Assembly: GCA_003427395.1 (NCBI GenBank)
Contig: BFEA01000199.1
Span: 2,006,752-2,070,751, forward strand
Length of the DNA stretch: 64,000 nucleotides
Origin: Chara braunii
Lineage: Eukaryota; Streptophyta; Charophyceae; Charales; Characeae
Reading direction: 5' to 3'
Positions within the stretch are counted from its first letter, which is position 1. The number at the start of each line of letters is the position of its first letter. Of the stretch, positions 52,020 to 62,238 are shown piece by piece. A program made the translations under genes and the position numbers. Under the pieces are notes generated by a model. It searched no databases. It had not been told where the DNA came from and saw only the letters and a list, made by a program, of their open reading frames with translations.

Positions 52020-52085
52020 TGACAGGTGACGCTGCCCTTGGCTTCGGCAAATAGTAGGCAACCCCTCCCCGGGTTTCCTCACAAC
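52020..52085 (+). repeat. LTR-end sequence, 3' copy
   Basis: The 66-bp partner of 41454-41519 (TGACAGG...CCTCACAAC). Similarity begins at or just before TGACAGG and ends at CAAC in both copies. No matching target duplication was seen outside them. Confidence 0.7.
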
Positions 52086-52517
52086 GTGTGGGAATGAAGC
52101 AGAGTATGGGAAGGGCTTCGAAGGTGAGGCGGGGTGAGGAAATGTAGATGGTATAAAGGGAGAAGTTTAAGTGACCGGTAGGGACGAGAAGGGTGGGAGT
52201 GAATTTGGCATGGATGGCGGAGAGAATGCGCGAATTATTGTTGAGAGAAGGAGAGGTGACCGCTTCGGCAAGGTGTGGTGCAGATTATAGAGAAGAAATG
52301 TGAGGTGAGAGGATTGGCTGATAAAGAGGGAATATATCGTATGCAGATAGAGTAGTGAATTTGGACTGACTCAGCGAACAGGTGTAAAGAATAACATTTA
52401 TGAGGATAGGTCAGAGGTTGAGGTCAAAGGGAAATTCTATGTATAGGGTATCTGAAATTATGTCAGGTACCTTACACAGAAAGAAAAAAAAAGAGAAAAC
52501 GTATGGGAAGGCGGAAT
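52086..52517. other. no feature recognised
   Basis: Purine-rich plus strand. This is the tail-to-tail boundary between the plus-strand and minus-strand gypsy-like elements. Confidence 0.4.
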
Positions 52518-53036
52518 TTAGCTGAAATTAGGGAAAGGGTAAAGTCGAGAGTCGCGAGCAATGAGGACAGACCGGACTTCCGTCCCAAGAGCGTCAAGGA
52601 TGGGACCCACAGAGGAACAGTAGTGCCAAAGGAGGAAAATCATGACACATGAAGAAATGCAGACTGGAAATGATGTATTCTCACCGACCGGAAATTCGAT
52701 GTTGGGGCCTTGAGAGAGACTTGAGTGAGCAGATTTCAGGATGTCGATGTAACCTGGAGCGTCAAGCAGAGTCGTTGTTGGTATGAATCGGTAGATCCCG
52801 TTAGCGGAATGCTTGAAGGCGAGTGTTACGCTGGTAACTCTGGACAAATTCTGGTCGGGAAAGCTTGTGACGTTCAGCGGGAGGCGGTCTCCCAAAGTGA
52901 ACAGCTTCCCCGCGGTAAAAAACGCTCGCGATGGGTTAACAATTGTTACTTCACTGCCTTCACCGCATGGAGGTGAAGGTGGGATAACTATGGTGGAATT
53001 CACTATGGGCTTAGGACGCACGAACAGCGCAGGCAC
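52518..53036 (-). CDS. hypothetical ORF (172 aa) in the 3' region of the minus-strand element
   Basis: An uninterrupted frame, MPALFVRPKPIVNSTIVIPP, then SEVTIVNPSRAFFTAGKLFT, GYIDILKSAHSSLSQGPNIE and CVMIFLLWHYCSSVGPILDA. The last could be a single hydrophobic segment. No family is recognised. It may be a terminal ORF of the gypsy-like element or an unrelated fragment. Confidence 0.35.
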   Translation of the reverse strand: MPALFVRPKPIVNSTIVIPPSPPCGEGSEVTIVNPSRAFFTAGKLFTLGDRLPLNVTSFPDQNLSRVTSVTLAFKHSANGIYRFIPTTTLLDAPGYIDILKSAHSSLSQGPNIEFPVGENTSFPVCISSCVMIFLLWHYCSSVGPILDALGTEVRSVLIARDSRLYPFPNFS

Positions 53037-53102
53037 ATCGAGGTGTCGCTGAGGTCGCGCCCCGAACTGTCCCCCAATTTCGCCAAACCAACTATTTATG
53101 AA

Positions 53103-53311
53103 TTAAACCACCCGTACTTGGCCCAGCTATCGGCCGCGGTGCTTTCCCGTTAACGCGCCGCGCCTTTAGGGCTTTGGGGTACCGGACCACAATGGCTGGA
53201 AGCGCCAACCAATTGTTTTTCGAAACGGTACCCCGGCGCTTCGACGAAAATTGGCGCGCATGGGCATTCCAGGCTCGGCATAGATAGCTGGGCCAAGTAC
53301 TGGTGGTTTAA
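53103..53311. repeat. 29-bp inverted repeat around about 150 bp
   Basis: TTAAACCACC(C/A)GTACTTGG followed by CCCAGCTATC lies at 53103-53131, inverted at 53283-53311 with one mismatch. The inside is GC-rich. It could be a small MITE-like unit. No clear target duplication was seen. Confidence 0.75.
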
Positions 53312-53591
53312 CTGTGCGTTTTTGCAATCATTCTGGCATTTCCGCGCGTCTTCGCGCCCTCTTCCTACGGGCGGCGACAACTCTCATTTTGGTTGGAGAA
53401 GGGTAGGGGGACGTGCGAGCGACTGGCCAAAGATGCTCGACACTAGCATAGCCGGTTTTCCCCGTCGGCAATGCCTGATTACCCCGCATCATAGTGATAA
53501 GGGGCTGACAAATACAAGCCTTGCTCTCGCACCACCGTTGTGGTGCCAACGTACACCGTGGGCTGGGAAGAGTTCCAGATTTGGGGCCTCG

Positions 53592-53673
53592 CTCCACTAC
53601 TCTCGAAATGTGAAAAAAAAGTGTGAATCTTCCCCATGATTTTTGCATTTTGTGCATGTCGAGAGTAGTGGAG
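53592..53673. repeat. 15-bp perfect inverted repeat
   Basis: CTCCACTACTCTCGA (53592-53606) is exactly inverted at 53659-53673 around 52 bp that contain an A8 run. Confidence 0.9.
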
Positions 53674-53990
53674 TCATTGTGACGCGCAACCTCACGCCCT
53701 GTGCTGTCTTTCGTTCGAAGTGCTAAATGTGCGGAAGGAGGCCCAGAAAACAGCAAGATGAGGTGTGCCAAGGATTTTTGGAAATTGAGTGTGGGGACAC
53801 AGACGGAGCTGAAATCCCCCATGTTGGTCCGATGAAGTAAGTCGGTTACTTTCGCGCGTCACGGAATGCACGCGCGGGCATGGCGTGAAAAGAGAAAAAT
53901 CCAAATTCAATCCAAAAAGTATTGTCGAGCTTCCCACCGCGCTACGGCCCGTCGTTTAGAGCGGAAGGGCTTCGGCACGCTTCGCGTGTC

Positions 53991-54460
53991 TCATTTTCGG
54001 ATCAAATCCCGTCGTCGCTCGCTGGTCAGTTCTAAGTCCGATGTGGAGGGTCGCAGACGTGTGGCTCTGTCCTTATGCTCGTCCTCACTCCGTATTTGGT
54101 AGTGGAAGTCCTTTGCTTCGTAGCGATCGAAACGCTGGCACTTTGTGCATAGGGTTCGAGGCCAATGGGGCGCCATTGCCGTCCACGGAATGACGATCAA
54201 CTCGTTAAAGGGGAGCAATATTGAGTAGGGTGGGAAGTGCGTGTCGATAATAACAAACCCAGCCTCTATGAACCCTGAACAACGGTTTGCCAGAGGGAAG
54301 TAGTATTGCCCACCGATCTGTACGACAGCTTCTCGTACGTCCCACTCGCATACACGTGTCCTTTTCTCGTTGTAAGGAAAAGGCCGTGTTGATACGGGAG
54401 GTACGGGAGGCTGACGCCCGATCGGAGGGTACTTGTCAGTCCACATATCAATCAATTGCA
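53991..54460 (-). CDS. hypothetical ORF, truncated by the assembly gap
   Basis: An open minus-strand frame runs from the gap edge to 53991 (about 155 codons). It contains EWDVREAVVQIGGQYYFPLA, FIEAGFVIIDTHFPPYSILL and PRTLCTKCQRFDRYEAKDFH, the last with a C-x2-C pair. The upstream part is lost in Ns. Strand and position suggest a 3' ORF of the minus-strand gypsy-like element. No family is recognised. Confidence 0.35.
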
Positions 54461-54755
54461 NNNNNNNNNNNNNNNNNNNNNNNNNNNNNNNNNNNNNNNN
54501 NNNNNNNNNNNNNNNNNNNNNNNNNNNNNNNNNNNNNNNNNNNNNNNNNNNNNNNNNNNNNNNNNNNNNNNNNNNNNNNNNNNNNNNNNNNNNNNNNNNN
54601 NNNNNNNNNNNNNNNNNNNNNNNNNNNNNNNNNNNNNNNNNNNNNNNNNNNNNNNNNNNNNNNNNNNNNNNNNNNNNNNNNNNNNNNNNNNNNNNNNNNN
54701 NNNNNNNNNNNNNNNNNNNNNNNNNNNNNNNNNNNNNNNNNNNNNNNNNNNNNNN
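54461..54755. other. assembly gap (295 N)
   Basis: A run of N. Frames drawn across it are meaningless. Confidence 1.
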
Positions 54756-55063
54756 TGGCATGCACAGTACATACAGAGCTACAGATCTAAACACTCTTGC
54801 ATTCTCGGACAAAATCCCGACAACAATCGTCTAATCAACTCCAAAAAAAAAGACGCATACCTCCATTCATACATTCACTGTGGAAGGTGCGAAAATGAGA
54901 TATGCGCAAAGACAAAAAGGATGGATCGGAACAATACACACGCATCCACCGTTCACAAGACAAGAAGACGGGGTTCCTGCATAGGGAGACTACCCAGGAA
55001 ACTAATGGAAGAGTTCCGAAAAAAGTTCTTTCACACAGGAACAGCATGCAGACTCATTTCCAT

Positions 55064-55067
<4 letters not shown>

Positions 55068-55101
<34 letters not shown>
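55068..55101. repeat. (GA)n microsatellite
   Basis: Seventeen or so GA units, flanked by purine-rich sequence. Confidence 0.95.
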
Positions 55102-55104
<3 letters not shown>

Positions 55105-55290
55105 TTCATCATTCAAAGATAGAGGAGAGAAAGGGAGATAGAAGGGGACGAGATCCAAAAAGAGGATGTTTGACGTTGCCGCCGCACACTCACACCAGAG
55201 ATAAAGATCCGCAATCAACAAAGGCGCATTCGCCGTTAATTCCAATCATGGCCCTAGGCCAATCACTCACTCGACTCCAATCATCGATCC

Positions 55291-55861
55291 TCATACCCGC
55301 ACCGACGATCCCGGCCGTCGCGTGCTAACTCCCACCACTGCGATCGTCACCCCGCCGACGTAAAACTCGGTGCGGTTCGCCCCGATCCCACAGTTCGTCA
55401 TGGCAATCAAGCGCACAACCGGCCAGTCTATCGTCAGCCCGACAGGACTTTCCGACTCGCACCAAACACTCTGCCTAGCCACTGCTTCCCGGAAGCTGGC
55501 TTGAGAGTCGAGAACGTAAGACAGATTTGCGGGCGTGCTTGCGGAATTTATAGCAGCGAGGAGGGGGCCAAGGGAGGGAGAATACAGGGTGAAAGTCGAA
55601 GTGTAAGAGGAGAAGCAGGAGGATAAGACTTTGAGAGGAGCGCTTCGCGGAAGCCATGTTGATGCTTCGAAACTCCAGACCAATCAAACTCATCGCGCGG
55701 TAGGCAAATCCTACCATACCCCACGTCTGATTGGTGGGCGAGAGTAATCGAAGGATCGACCAGACTTCACGAGCTTCGCTCGAAGAGAAGAAAAGGCGCG
55801 AGAAGTAGCGCAAGACAGGTCCAAGATTCAGATGATCAAGAAAGGGGAAATGGGCGCACAA
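55291..55861 (-). pseudogene. hypothetical ORFs downstream of integrase
   Basis: Two overlapping frames (55475-55861 and 55291-55683) may be one protein split by a shift. The first has VWSILRLLSPTNQTWGMVGF and the second SLGPLLAAINSASTPANLSY and TEFYVGGVTIAVVGVSTRRP. No family is recognised. Confidence 0.3.
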
Positions 55862-56562
55862 AGAACTGAGCGGGAGAGAGAAAGGGAGGGAGAAAAACGG
55901 TTACGAGGAGGGAGGAGGAAAAAGGAGCGCGGGAGAGAGCAATGCGGGGGACAGAGCGGAGAAGGCTTTTGCATGCGTGGCACCGTCAACAAAAAGAACA
56001 AAAGGAAAAGGCACCGAAACAGTTACAGCTTGCCTACGTCCTCAACCAATTCAAAATTGAAATCACCATATCCGCGCGCGAAAGAGCAATGCGTGAAAAG
56101 AAAGTCCAAAGCCTATTCGTGTCCTTGCAAAATTTCGAGAGTTTTCCCCGACGTGACCGGGAACATTCACACACAAAAAGGACACGTCGAAGTTCCGCTT
56201 ATCTCGGAAATCCCAACTGTCGGACTCAATTCCCAGTGTGCTCGCTAAGGCGCACGTAAATTCCCAAGTATTTCCCGAATTGCAAAAGGAAAAAGCAGAA
56301 CCTGAGAATCGAGAAAGCTTCCAAAAGATGGGGGCCAGGAAATGCGACACCCAAAATCAAGAAAACGAAGCGGGGTTTTTATGGGGTTGGTATGATACAA
56401 GCAAAAGAAAGGGTACGAAAGATAGCACGGGTTCGGGAGGTAGTTCGCCACATATGTGACGCGCAAGGGGTTCCAAAATTATGCGATCTCCTGATTGCAT
56501 GTCATGGCAGAGAAGGAGAGAGAGAGGGAGAGAACAGAGTGATGCATGAGGAACCAAGCGCA
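55862..56562. other. purine-rich plus strand, no gene recognised
   Basis: GAGA-rich blocks (55870-55950, 56510-56535) produce spurious open frames in several phases. Confidence 0.4.
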
Positions 56563-56787
56563 TTAACAAATGATCCGGCCAGAGTCCATGTTGACGCCAA
56601 CTTCAATTGCAATCTTCTGTGGGCTCGTGCTGCTGGAATCATTGATGGTCATCCAGGTGACGCCATCATCGTCCGTCGGTTCTCCGTATGCTTTGCACCC
56701 CAATTTATCGCTGCCCGTCGAATCAGAGCGTAGGTTGACGTCATCGTCGATGGCGTAATCTTCGCGTAGCTTACTGATTCGGGCCAT
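56563..56787 (-). CDS. small hypothetical ORF (74 aa)
   Basis: MARISKLREDYAIDDDVNLR, then GEPTDDDGVTWMTINDSSST. An acidic, ATG-initiated frame on the element's strand. No recognised domain. Confidence 0.3.
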   Translation of the reverse strand: MARISKLREDYAIDDDVNLRSDSTGSDKLGCKAYGEPTDDDGVTWMTINDSSSTSPQKIAIEVGVNMDSGRIIC

Positions 56788-56847
56788 TTTCCTCTGCCGA
56801 TTAGATGAAGAGAGGAGGGGGAGGGGGAATAGTCACGTGACCGGGAT

Positions 56848-57690
56848 CTATCTCCTAGTCGGAATGGGCCAGTAAAGTCGGTACATGGAGGGGATCTCAC
56901 GGGGACGACGGGGAGGAATTGGGCGAAGGTAGCGATTCATCCCTTCCATCGTCACCGGAAGCTTCTCATATCGAATGATCCGGTGGAAGTGAGGGAAGTG
57001 ATCGCCGCTGCGATGGAGGGAGGCGAGGTAGTCGCGATAGAAGGAGGAGAGGGTGAGAAAAAGCACCACTCGAAAGAACTCGTAGTGGCAACAGGCGGGG
57101 ATTGTCCCCGTGGCTACGCAGTAGACTTCTACCACGTTGCATCGTTCCCATGCAGCGCTGAACAGCAGGATATGCCAGCAGAACGTGGGGGCAGCGAGCT
57201 GAAGGGATGCGTGGGGGGGGACGGTAGAAAGTAGGCGGGTAGAGTAGAAATCGCAGAAGAGATGGGGGAGGAAGGGATGGAGGGGGAATGTGACGGGGGT
57301 GCGGATCTCTTCGAGGGTGAGAAAATCAAGGGGTCGGCGGGAGAGCGTCCGAGGACGAAGGCCTATCGCCCGCATCGGTACGTGGGCAAACTGGGGGACG
57401 GGTGGGGCTGGAGGAGGAGGGAGATCGGCTCCGTCTCCGTCGCGTGGCACTTGAGGTGGCGGCTGCAGGGTCGCCATCTTCGGGCTTCGGCGGCTCCGGA
57501 TCCCTGGTCGGATCGTTACCGATGCGCAGGCTGGCTCCGCTAGCGAACTCCAGCTGGCGCTTCCCGGTGGCGATTTCTTCGCGCTTTCACGCTGCTTCCG
57601 GATCTTCCGCCTCCGTTCCCGTGCGCGTCGCTTCCTCCGGCAAGGCTTCCCACTCAGACCCAGTTTCTTCTTCCTCCTCTTCTTCTTCAC
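56848..57690 (-). CDS. hypothetical 280-aa ORF downstream of integrase
   Basis: A very basic N-terminus (MKKKRRKKKLGLSGKPCRRK) is followed by a Pro-rich segment, then LDFLTLEEIRTPVTFPLHPF, CNVVEVYCVATGTIPACCHY, SSFYRDYLASLHRSGDHFPH and a basic end. The basic N-terminus overlaps the acidic end of the next ORF upstream in another phase, so the true start is uncertain. It occupies the position of an extra or env-like gene, but no signal peptide or transmembrane helix is clear. Unknown function. Confidence 0.4.
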   Translation of the reverse strand: MKKKRRKKKLGLSGKPCRRKRRARERRRKIRKQRESAKKSPPGSASWSSLAEPACASVTIRPGIRSRRSPKMATLQPPPQVPRDGDGADLPPPPAPPVPQFAHVPMRAIGLRPRTLSRRPLDFLTLEEIRTPVTFPLHPFLPHLFCDFYSTRLLSTVPPHASLQLAAPTFCWHILLFSAAWERCNVVEVYCVATGTIPACCHYEFFRVVLFLTLSSFYRDYLASLHRSGDHFPHFHRIIRYEKLPVTMEGMNRYLRPIPPRRPREIPSMYRLYWPIPTRR

Positions 57691-58132
57691 TCAGCTCGCC
57701 CTCCTCAGATGTTTCCTCGTCTTCGTCCTCTTCGTTGTCCTCGTCGATCACCACTTCCTCCGCCCTCGGATAGAAGGCGTGAGGGATGATATCGTACGGC
57801 TTCAGATACTCCTGCCGCGATGACAGCGTATCTTCGTCCCTGGGCTCCTCCAAGCACGCAGTCCACTGAAGATACGGATCCAATGACCGCTCGAGAACGT
57901 GCAGAGAAGGACTGTCGTCACTCTGCGAATAGATGTCGGGCGAGAGATCGTCCGCCAATTGCACGATCGGTGCGATGAGCTCTTGTGCAATCAGCTGGCG
58001 GCGCCCCGGCTGTACCGATCCAAAGAGAAAGCCAAGAAGATCGCCTTCCACGTTAGTCCTCCAAGCTTGGATGATCAGCAGCTCTGGATTTTCGATCCAT
58101 GCAGGATGCTCGCTGGTCTGCGTCCACGTCAC
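57587..58132 (-). CDS. hypothetical acidic ORF (181 aa) downstream of integrase
   Basis: MTWTQTSEHPAWIENPELLI, then GRRQLIAQELIAPIVQLADD and LKPYDIIPHAFYPRAEEVVI. A strongly acidic tail (DEDNEEDEDEETSEEGELSE) follows. It overlaps the 280-aa ORF by 104 bp in another phase. The two may be one protein separated by a frameshift. No family is recognised. Confidence 0.4.
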   Translation of the reverse strand: MTWTQTSEHPAWIENPELLIIQAWRTNVEGDLLGFLFGSVQPGRRQLIAQELIAPIVQLADDLSPDIYSQSDDSPSLHVLERSLDPYLQWTACLEEPRDEDTLSSRQEYLKPYDIIPHAFYPRAEEVVIDEDNEEDEDEETSEEGELSEEEEEEEETGSEWEALPEEATRTGTEAEDPEAA

Positions 58133-58518
58133 CTATACTATGGCCAAGCAGAAAGACAGCTCCTCAAAAGTTTCGCGCCACAGCCGCCAATGCCCAGGAT
58201 TGATAAGAGGGACTGAAAGAGGCTCGAATGAGAAGGAAAGAGAAGGATGAAGATCGGATTGCCAGAAGGTGGGGAAAAGAGAGGGGAGACCAAAGATAGA
58301 AAAAGGAGCGAGAGGATCGGCGTGGTTCATTGGGGACGTGGGAAGGGGACGAGGGTGGGGATTGCAACGGGCCGCTCACGTGGAGAACGGCGAATGTCGC
58401 CAAGATCCGGCGAAAAGGTAGGAATGAGGTTATGCCCAGGTCGGGCGAGGACGTGCTGCCACACGTCGGACACCTGCTCCGTCCAGCTGTTCGTCAAGAG
58501 CCCGCTCCGTGATGAAAC

Positions 58519-58829
58519 TCATGGCGAGGTTAGAGAGGAGGACGAAGGACAGGAGGGAGAGAGCGGAGAGAGAGTTAGATCATCGTCGTTCTCCTCGCTT
58601 TCCGAGGAAGAAGAGGGAGGAAGATCTGAAGGAGGAAAAAGACGGAGGTAGGAGGTATGTCGGGCGATGGGGACAGAGCTATGGCTGGTACTGGCCTCAG
58701 GCACGATGCGCACCGTGCTGGCGCCGTTGGGTCCGAGCTCGACAACACGAAAACAGCCAGAAAACTTGGGAGCGAGTTTCCGGTCGTGTGCACATTTACG
58801 TACATGCACTAGGTCCCCTAATAACATAA
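58519..58829 (-). pseudogene. integrase C-terminal domain (separated by an insertion)
   Basis: MLLGDLVHVRKCAHDRKLAP then KFSGCFRVVELGPNGAST is the SH3-like/GPY-type end of gypsy integrase. A Ser/Asp/Glu-rich tail follows. It is cut off from the catalytic core by the TIR element 58830-59770. Removing that interval leaves the two coding parts in the same phase. Confidence 0.8.
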
Positions 58830-59770
58830 GATTCGTGAAAACCTAACAAAACAAATTGTTAGGTTTGCACGAAATCTATTCAAGATTATGCTAGTACGTT
58901 TTTCAGGTCTCCTCCAGGAAGAAAATTCTACGTGAAGTGAAACATCCGTAAAAAAAAGAACAGAAAATTAAATTTTCTGAACTACTGGAGGGGGCGAGGA
59001 AAAGAGCGGATTTTTTCATAGAAAATCACAAGCTGGTGAAGCACCGTAGGTTCAAGAACTGAAATATCCTGATTTTTTGTTATCCAAAAAAATTGTGTTT
59101 AAAGTCCTATAAGATGTGTAGCACGATGAATTTATTCGGGGGTTTTCCGAACGTGCAAACATATTCTCCTGTTCGTGAATACGTTCGCTTGAACATGGTT
59201 TCCCATACATGGGCGAATATATTATTTTTTATTGTTTGTTTTAATTTTTTTCCTATATTTTTATTTTAAACTCGTGTTTGGCTAAGAATTTCAAGGTGTC
59301 TCCGAGACAAAAGTTGTTTGTATTCTTATTTTAAATGACATATATTTTTTATAAGGGTTTTATTGTTAAGTTCAAAAGTGATTTATAGTCCTATAAATTA
59401 TTTTGTGCAGAGTTTGGCTTTTACCCAACTGCAGAAACTGACTTATAGTCCTATAAATGAGTATTCACCAAAACACGTTTTTTTTACATCTTTCAAGTTT
59501 GCCTTCTCATCCTTAAAAATTACCCTATTTAAACTTTGTTTTTTGCCCAATCTATTGAGAATGACTTATAATCATATAAAAGCATTTTGCAAGGAAGGGT
59601 TTTCTTGCACATTTTGAGAAACGCTAGACTTTTCACCTGATTTTTTGCCTCCTTTATCGCAAAACGATTGAAAACGCTCTCTTTTTGTGTAAAAAATAAC
59701 AGTTTGACTTTTACTTTTTCATACTATAAGAAATGTTAGGTTTTCTCCGATTGTGAGGTTTTCACGAATC
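58830..59770. mobile_element. 941-bp AT-rich TIR element inserted in integrase
   Basis: The 15-bp TIR GATTCGTGAAAACCT lies at 58830-58844, with an exact inverse at 59756-59770. AAACCTAACA-type words are inverted next to the left end. The motif TTATAGTCCTATAA, itself palindromic, recurs inside (near 59385, 59448 and, diverged, 59563). It has no coding frame. No target duplication is evident. It looks like a MITE. Confidence 0.75.
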
Positions 59771-61244
59771 CCTTGTTTAATTTATATTGATGTTGGGGCC
59801 CAGCATTTCCATTCTGAGCCTCGTAGCTACGGACCTGTCTATCGTGGGCCAGTTCGGTCATCCTCTGCCTTTTTCGGGCTAGCTTCGGGACGGCCCGTTC
59901 CATTAATTCGGTGTACCTTTTGGCCTTGGCCCTGAGGGCTGCACGCGTGTCTCTACCCCCTGTGTCGGCAATTTCCGAGTTACCCCGGTAATCGACATAG
60001 GGGAGGCTATTAGTACGAAGTTGAAAAGGGGTAAACCCCGTGGACTCGTGAGGGGTGGCCCGGTGGATCCCGACGATCTGATATACGATCTCGGGCCACG
60101 GACGCGTATCGTGTGCCGCTAAATTCCTACGAAGGACGGTTTTAATCATACGGTTGACATTCTCAGCCAACCCGTTCGACTGGGATACGTGGGGTGCCGT
60201 ATGTTGGAGCGTGACGCCCCTTCGCGCGAGCAGTTCTTCCACCTCACCCTTGAATTCAGACCCATTGTCGATTAGAATTTCTTCCGTATCTAGATGGGTA
60301 TAGAGGAACCGTTCGATATACGTGGCTATTTCTGCGGCTTTTTGAGTCTTACAGGGATAGACTTTGATGTACTTGGAAAAATGGTATATTAATACTAACA
60401 GGATAGAATATTCACAGCGGTTTGTGTCAGGTGGCACGTCGATATCTGTCGTGTCCATACTGACTCGCTGGAAAGGACGCTCTACTTTCGTTGGTACTAT
60501 CGTGTTTGGTCCCCGTATTGGGGCGCGATCAGCGGCATAGACCATACAGTTGGCGACAATGTATTTGACATCATCCCGTATATTCGACCAGAACCATTGG
60601 TTCTGGTCTACAGTTGCCTTCGTGACACGTATCGCGAAATGAGCGGCCTCTTCTTCATGAGCAGATTGGATCCAATCATATCTCTAGAATGGATGGGGAA
60701 CCGTCAACCACGAACTCGATCCGTCAATTTTACGCTTTTTCAAATCATGATCGTTGACCCATCGATAGTCCCGAGATCTCTCGGTTGCCCTACGTCTGTC
60801 GTGTTTGGTGAGGTGACCCAATGATAATCCCGCTAATTTCGCCAATAAAATTTTATCCATCCAAACCTCCGCTCGTCGGTATTTTTCGTCGTATTCAGGG
60901 TCGTCCGTACGGGCGACCTTGAATCGAACCTTCGTGGGGAGTTTGTTCGTTCTACACAGGGGGCACCTCCACTCTTTGCTACTCGTCCGATATCGAACAC
61001 AGGCCCCGTGCGCACGATTGACACACGTGACACATTCTACCCAGTCGACAAACCCAGTTTTAAAAGGATGGCAGTCGACCCCATAAACCCGTGCAATGCA
61101 CGTGCAAAAATAATAGAATTTATCGGGGAGGGTGGCAAAGAAAGCTGAGGACGTGAGAGGGGCAGAATTAGTAGGAGATGAAGGGGTTGCGGAGGCAGGT
61201 GGGGTAGTCATGAGAACAAAAGGCTTTGCAGGTTGCGTAACCAT
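59771..61244 (-). pseudogene. PHD-type finger plus integrase of the minus-strand gypsy-like element
   Basis: One frame from 61244 runs into the TIR element, with a single internal TAG (60684-60686). Residues about 45-97 form a C4HC3 (PHD-like) finger: FCTC, DCH, WVECVTCVNRAHGAC and EWRCPLC. The integrase zinc-binding module follows (HEEEAAHFAIRV...FWSNIRDDVKYIVANC). Its last position is Tyr (CMVY) where CxxC is expected. The catalytic core has RVSMDTTDI (Asp), LIDNGSEFKG (Asp) and SNGLAENVNRM (Glu), a complete DD35E triad. Integrase inserts element cDNA into chromosomes, and a PHD finger could read histone tails to guide it. No RNase H precedes it. Confidence 0.8.
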
Positions 61245-62238
61245 TTAACACATAGATTAACGACTCCCGAAGTTCCGCGGGAACGTGACTCGGTAGGGTG
61301 ATTGTTAATTCCCTGGAAATCTTAAGGGGCATATCGACCCAATCAACCGGCCGTTCATAGACACTAGAGAAAACTGAACTACTGGTGCGAACAGAGAAGA
61401 CAGTGGCTATCATCTGGGACTTAGCGGGGTTGATCATCTCTGTTTCTTTGGTTTCAGCATCAGTCTCTGAACCAACTGAGGTCGGTTCCATAGTTAGCCC
61501 CGTTAGGTCTGTCATTTCTTGCATCAGATCAGGTACATCACTGACCGGTGCTTCCGCCTCTTGTTTAATCAAGGCGATGGTGGCTTCTGTCGTTAGTAAC
61601 GATCTGGGCGGAAAAACAGAAACATTCAAATACTGTTCCGTTTGCTGATAACGCATTCGTAAGGAGAGAGCTCCTTCGTACAAGGTGTGAGGGGGTTCCA
61701 AATCATCGGCCAGATCAGATACTTGTAATATGGGTTCCCCGAGCAGGACTGAGGGACTAACTTGGGTTATCGGAGGCGCAAGCGCGCTGTCTCCTTAATC
61801 CACGTGGAAGCTTCGGGCAGTGACGGGGCACACTTGGAATTCTTCGGGAATTTTGTGTTCGAAAAGTTCGACCAGGCGCTTCCATTCATCTTTGCTAGGC
61901 AGCTCTTCTTCGTATTTCTGTTCCCCGATTCCACTATAGACGTCTGAGGAAGAACACTCCTCGGGATTAATGTATCGAATCATCCCTATTTGGGCTGAGT
62001 TAGGGGTTCGTTTTATCGTTCGGGTGGAAATTCGCAAGGGAACAGTTTGAGGCTTTCCCTCAGTTTGCGTGAGCACTAGTTGTTTCGAATCGAAATGCAA
62101 TCGTGCGCCCACTGCCATCGCCCAAGGCAATCCCAACAACACGGAATAGGAACGCACATCTATTACGAACGCGTTGACGAGGACGTGCACTCGTCCGACC
62201 TTTACAGCCACATTCTCAATAATGCCTACGATGTTCAT
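61168..62238 (-). pseudogene. protease C-terminal part and pol linker, RT absent
   Basis: In phase with the upstream gag-protease frame, separated from it by TGA at 62299 and containing a TAA at 61795-61797. MNIVGIIENVAVKVGRVHVL and VRSYSVLLGLPWAMAVGARL form the flap and C-terminal block of the aspartic protease. A linker follows, with YINPEECSSSDV and SRELTITLPSHVPAELRESL. The frame ends at 61168 inside the start of the PHD-integrase frame. No RT or RNase H motif occurs anywhere between protease and integrase, so about 1.5-2 kb of pol is missing. Confidence 0.7.

Larger units (their letters stand above)
41454..52085 (+). mobile_element. Ty3/gypsy-like LTR element lacking RT, RNase H and integrase
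   Basis: It runs from LTR end and primer site through a leader of about 6.9 kb with tandem paralogous ORFs, gag, CCHC knuckle, aspartic protease and pre-RT segment, to a second copy of the LTR end. Pol stops exactly before the RT core. It is therefore an internally deleted, non-autonomous copy with many stops and frameshifts. Confidence 0.75.

Noticed and set aside
53991-54834. Frames spanning the N block
   Set aside because: Translation through Ns is meaningless; only the part outside the gap is described.
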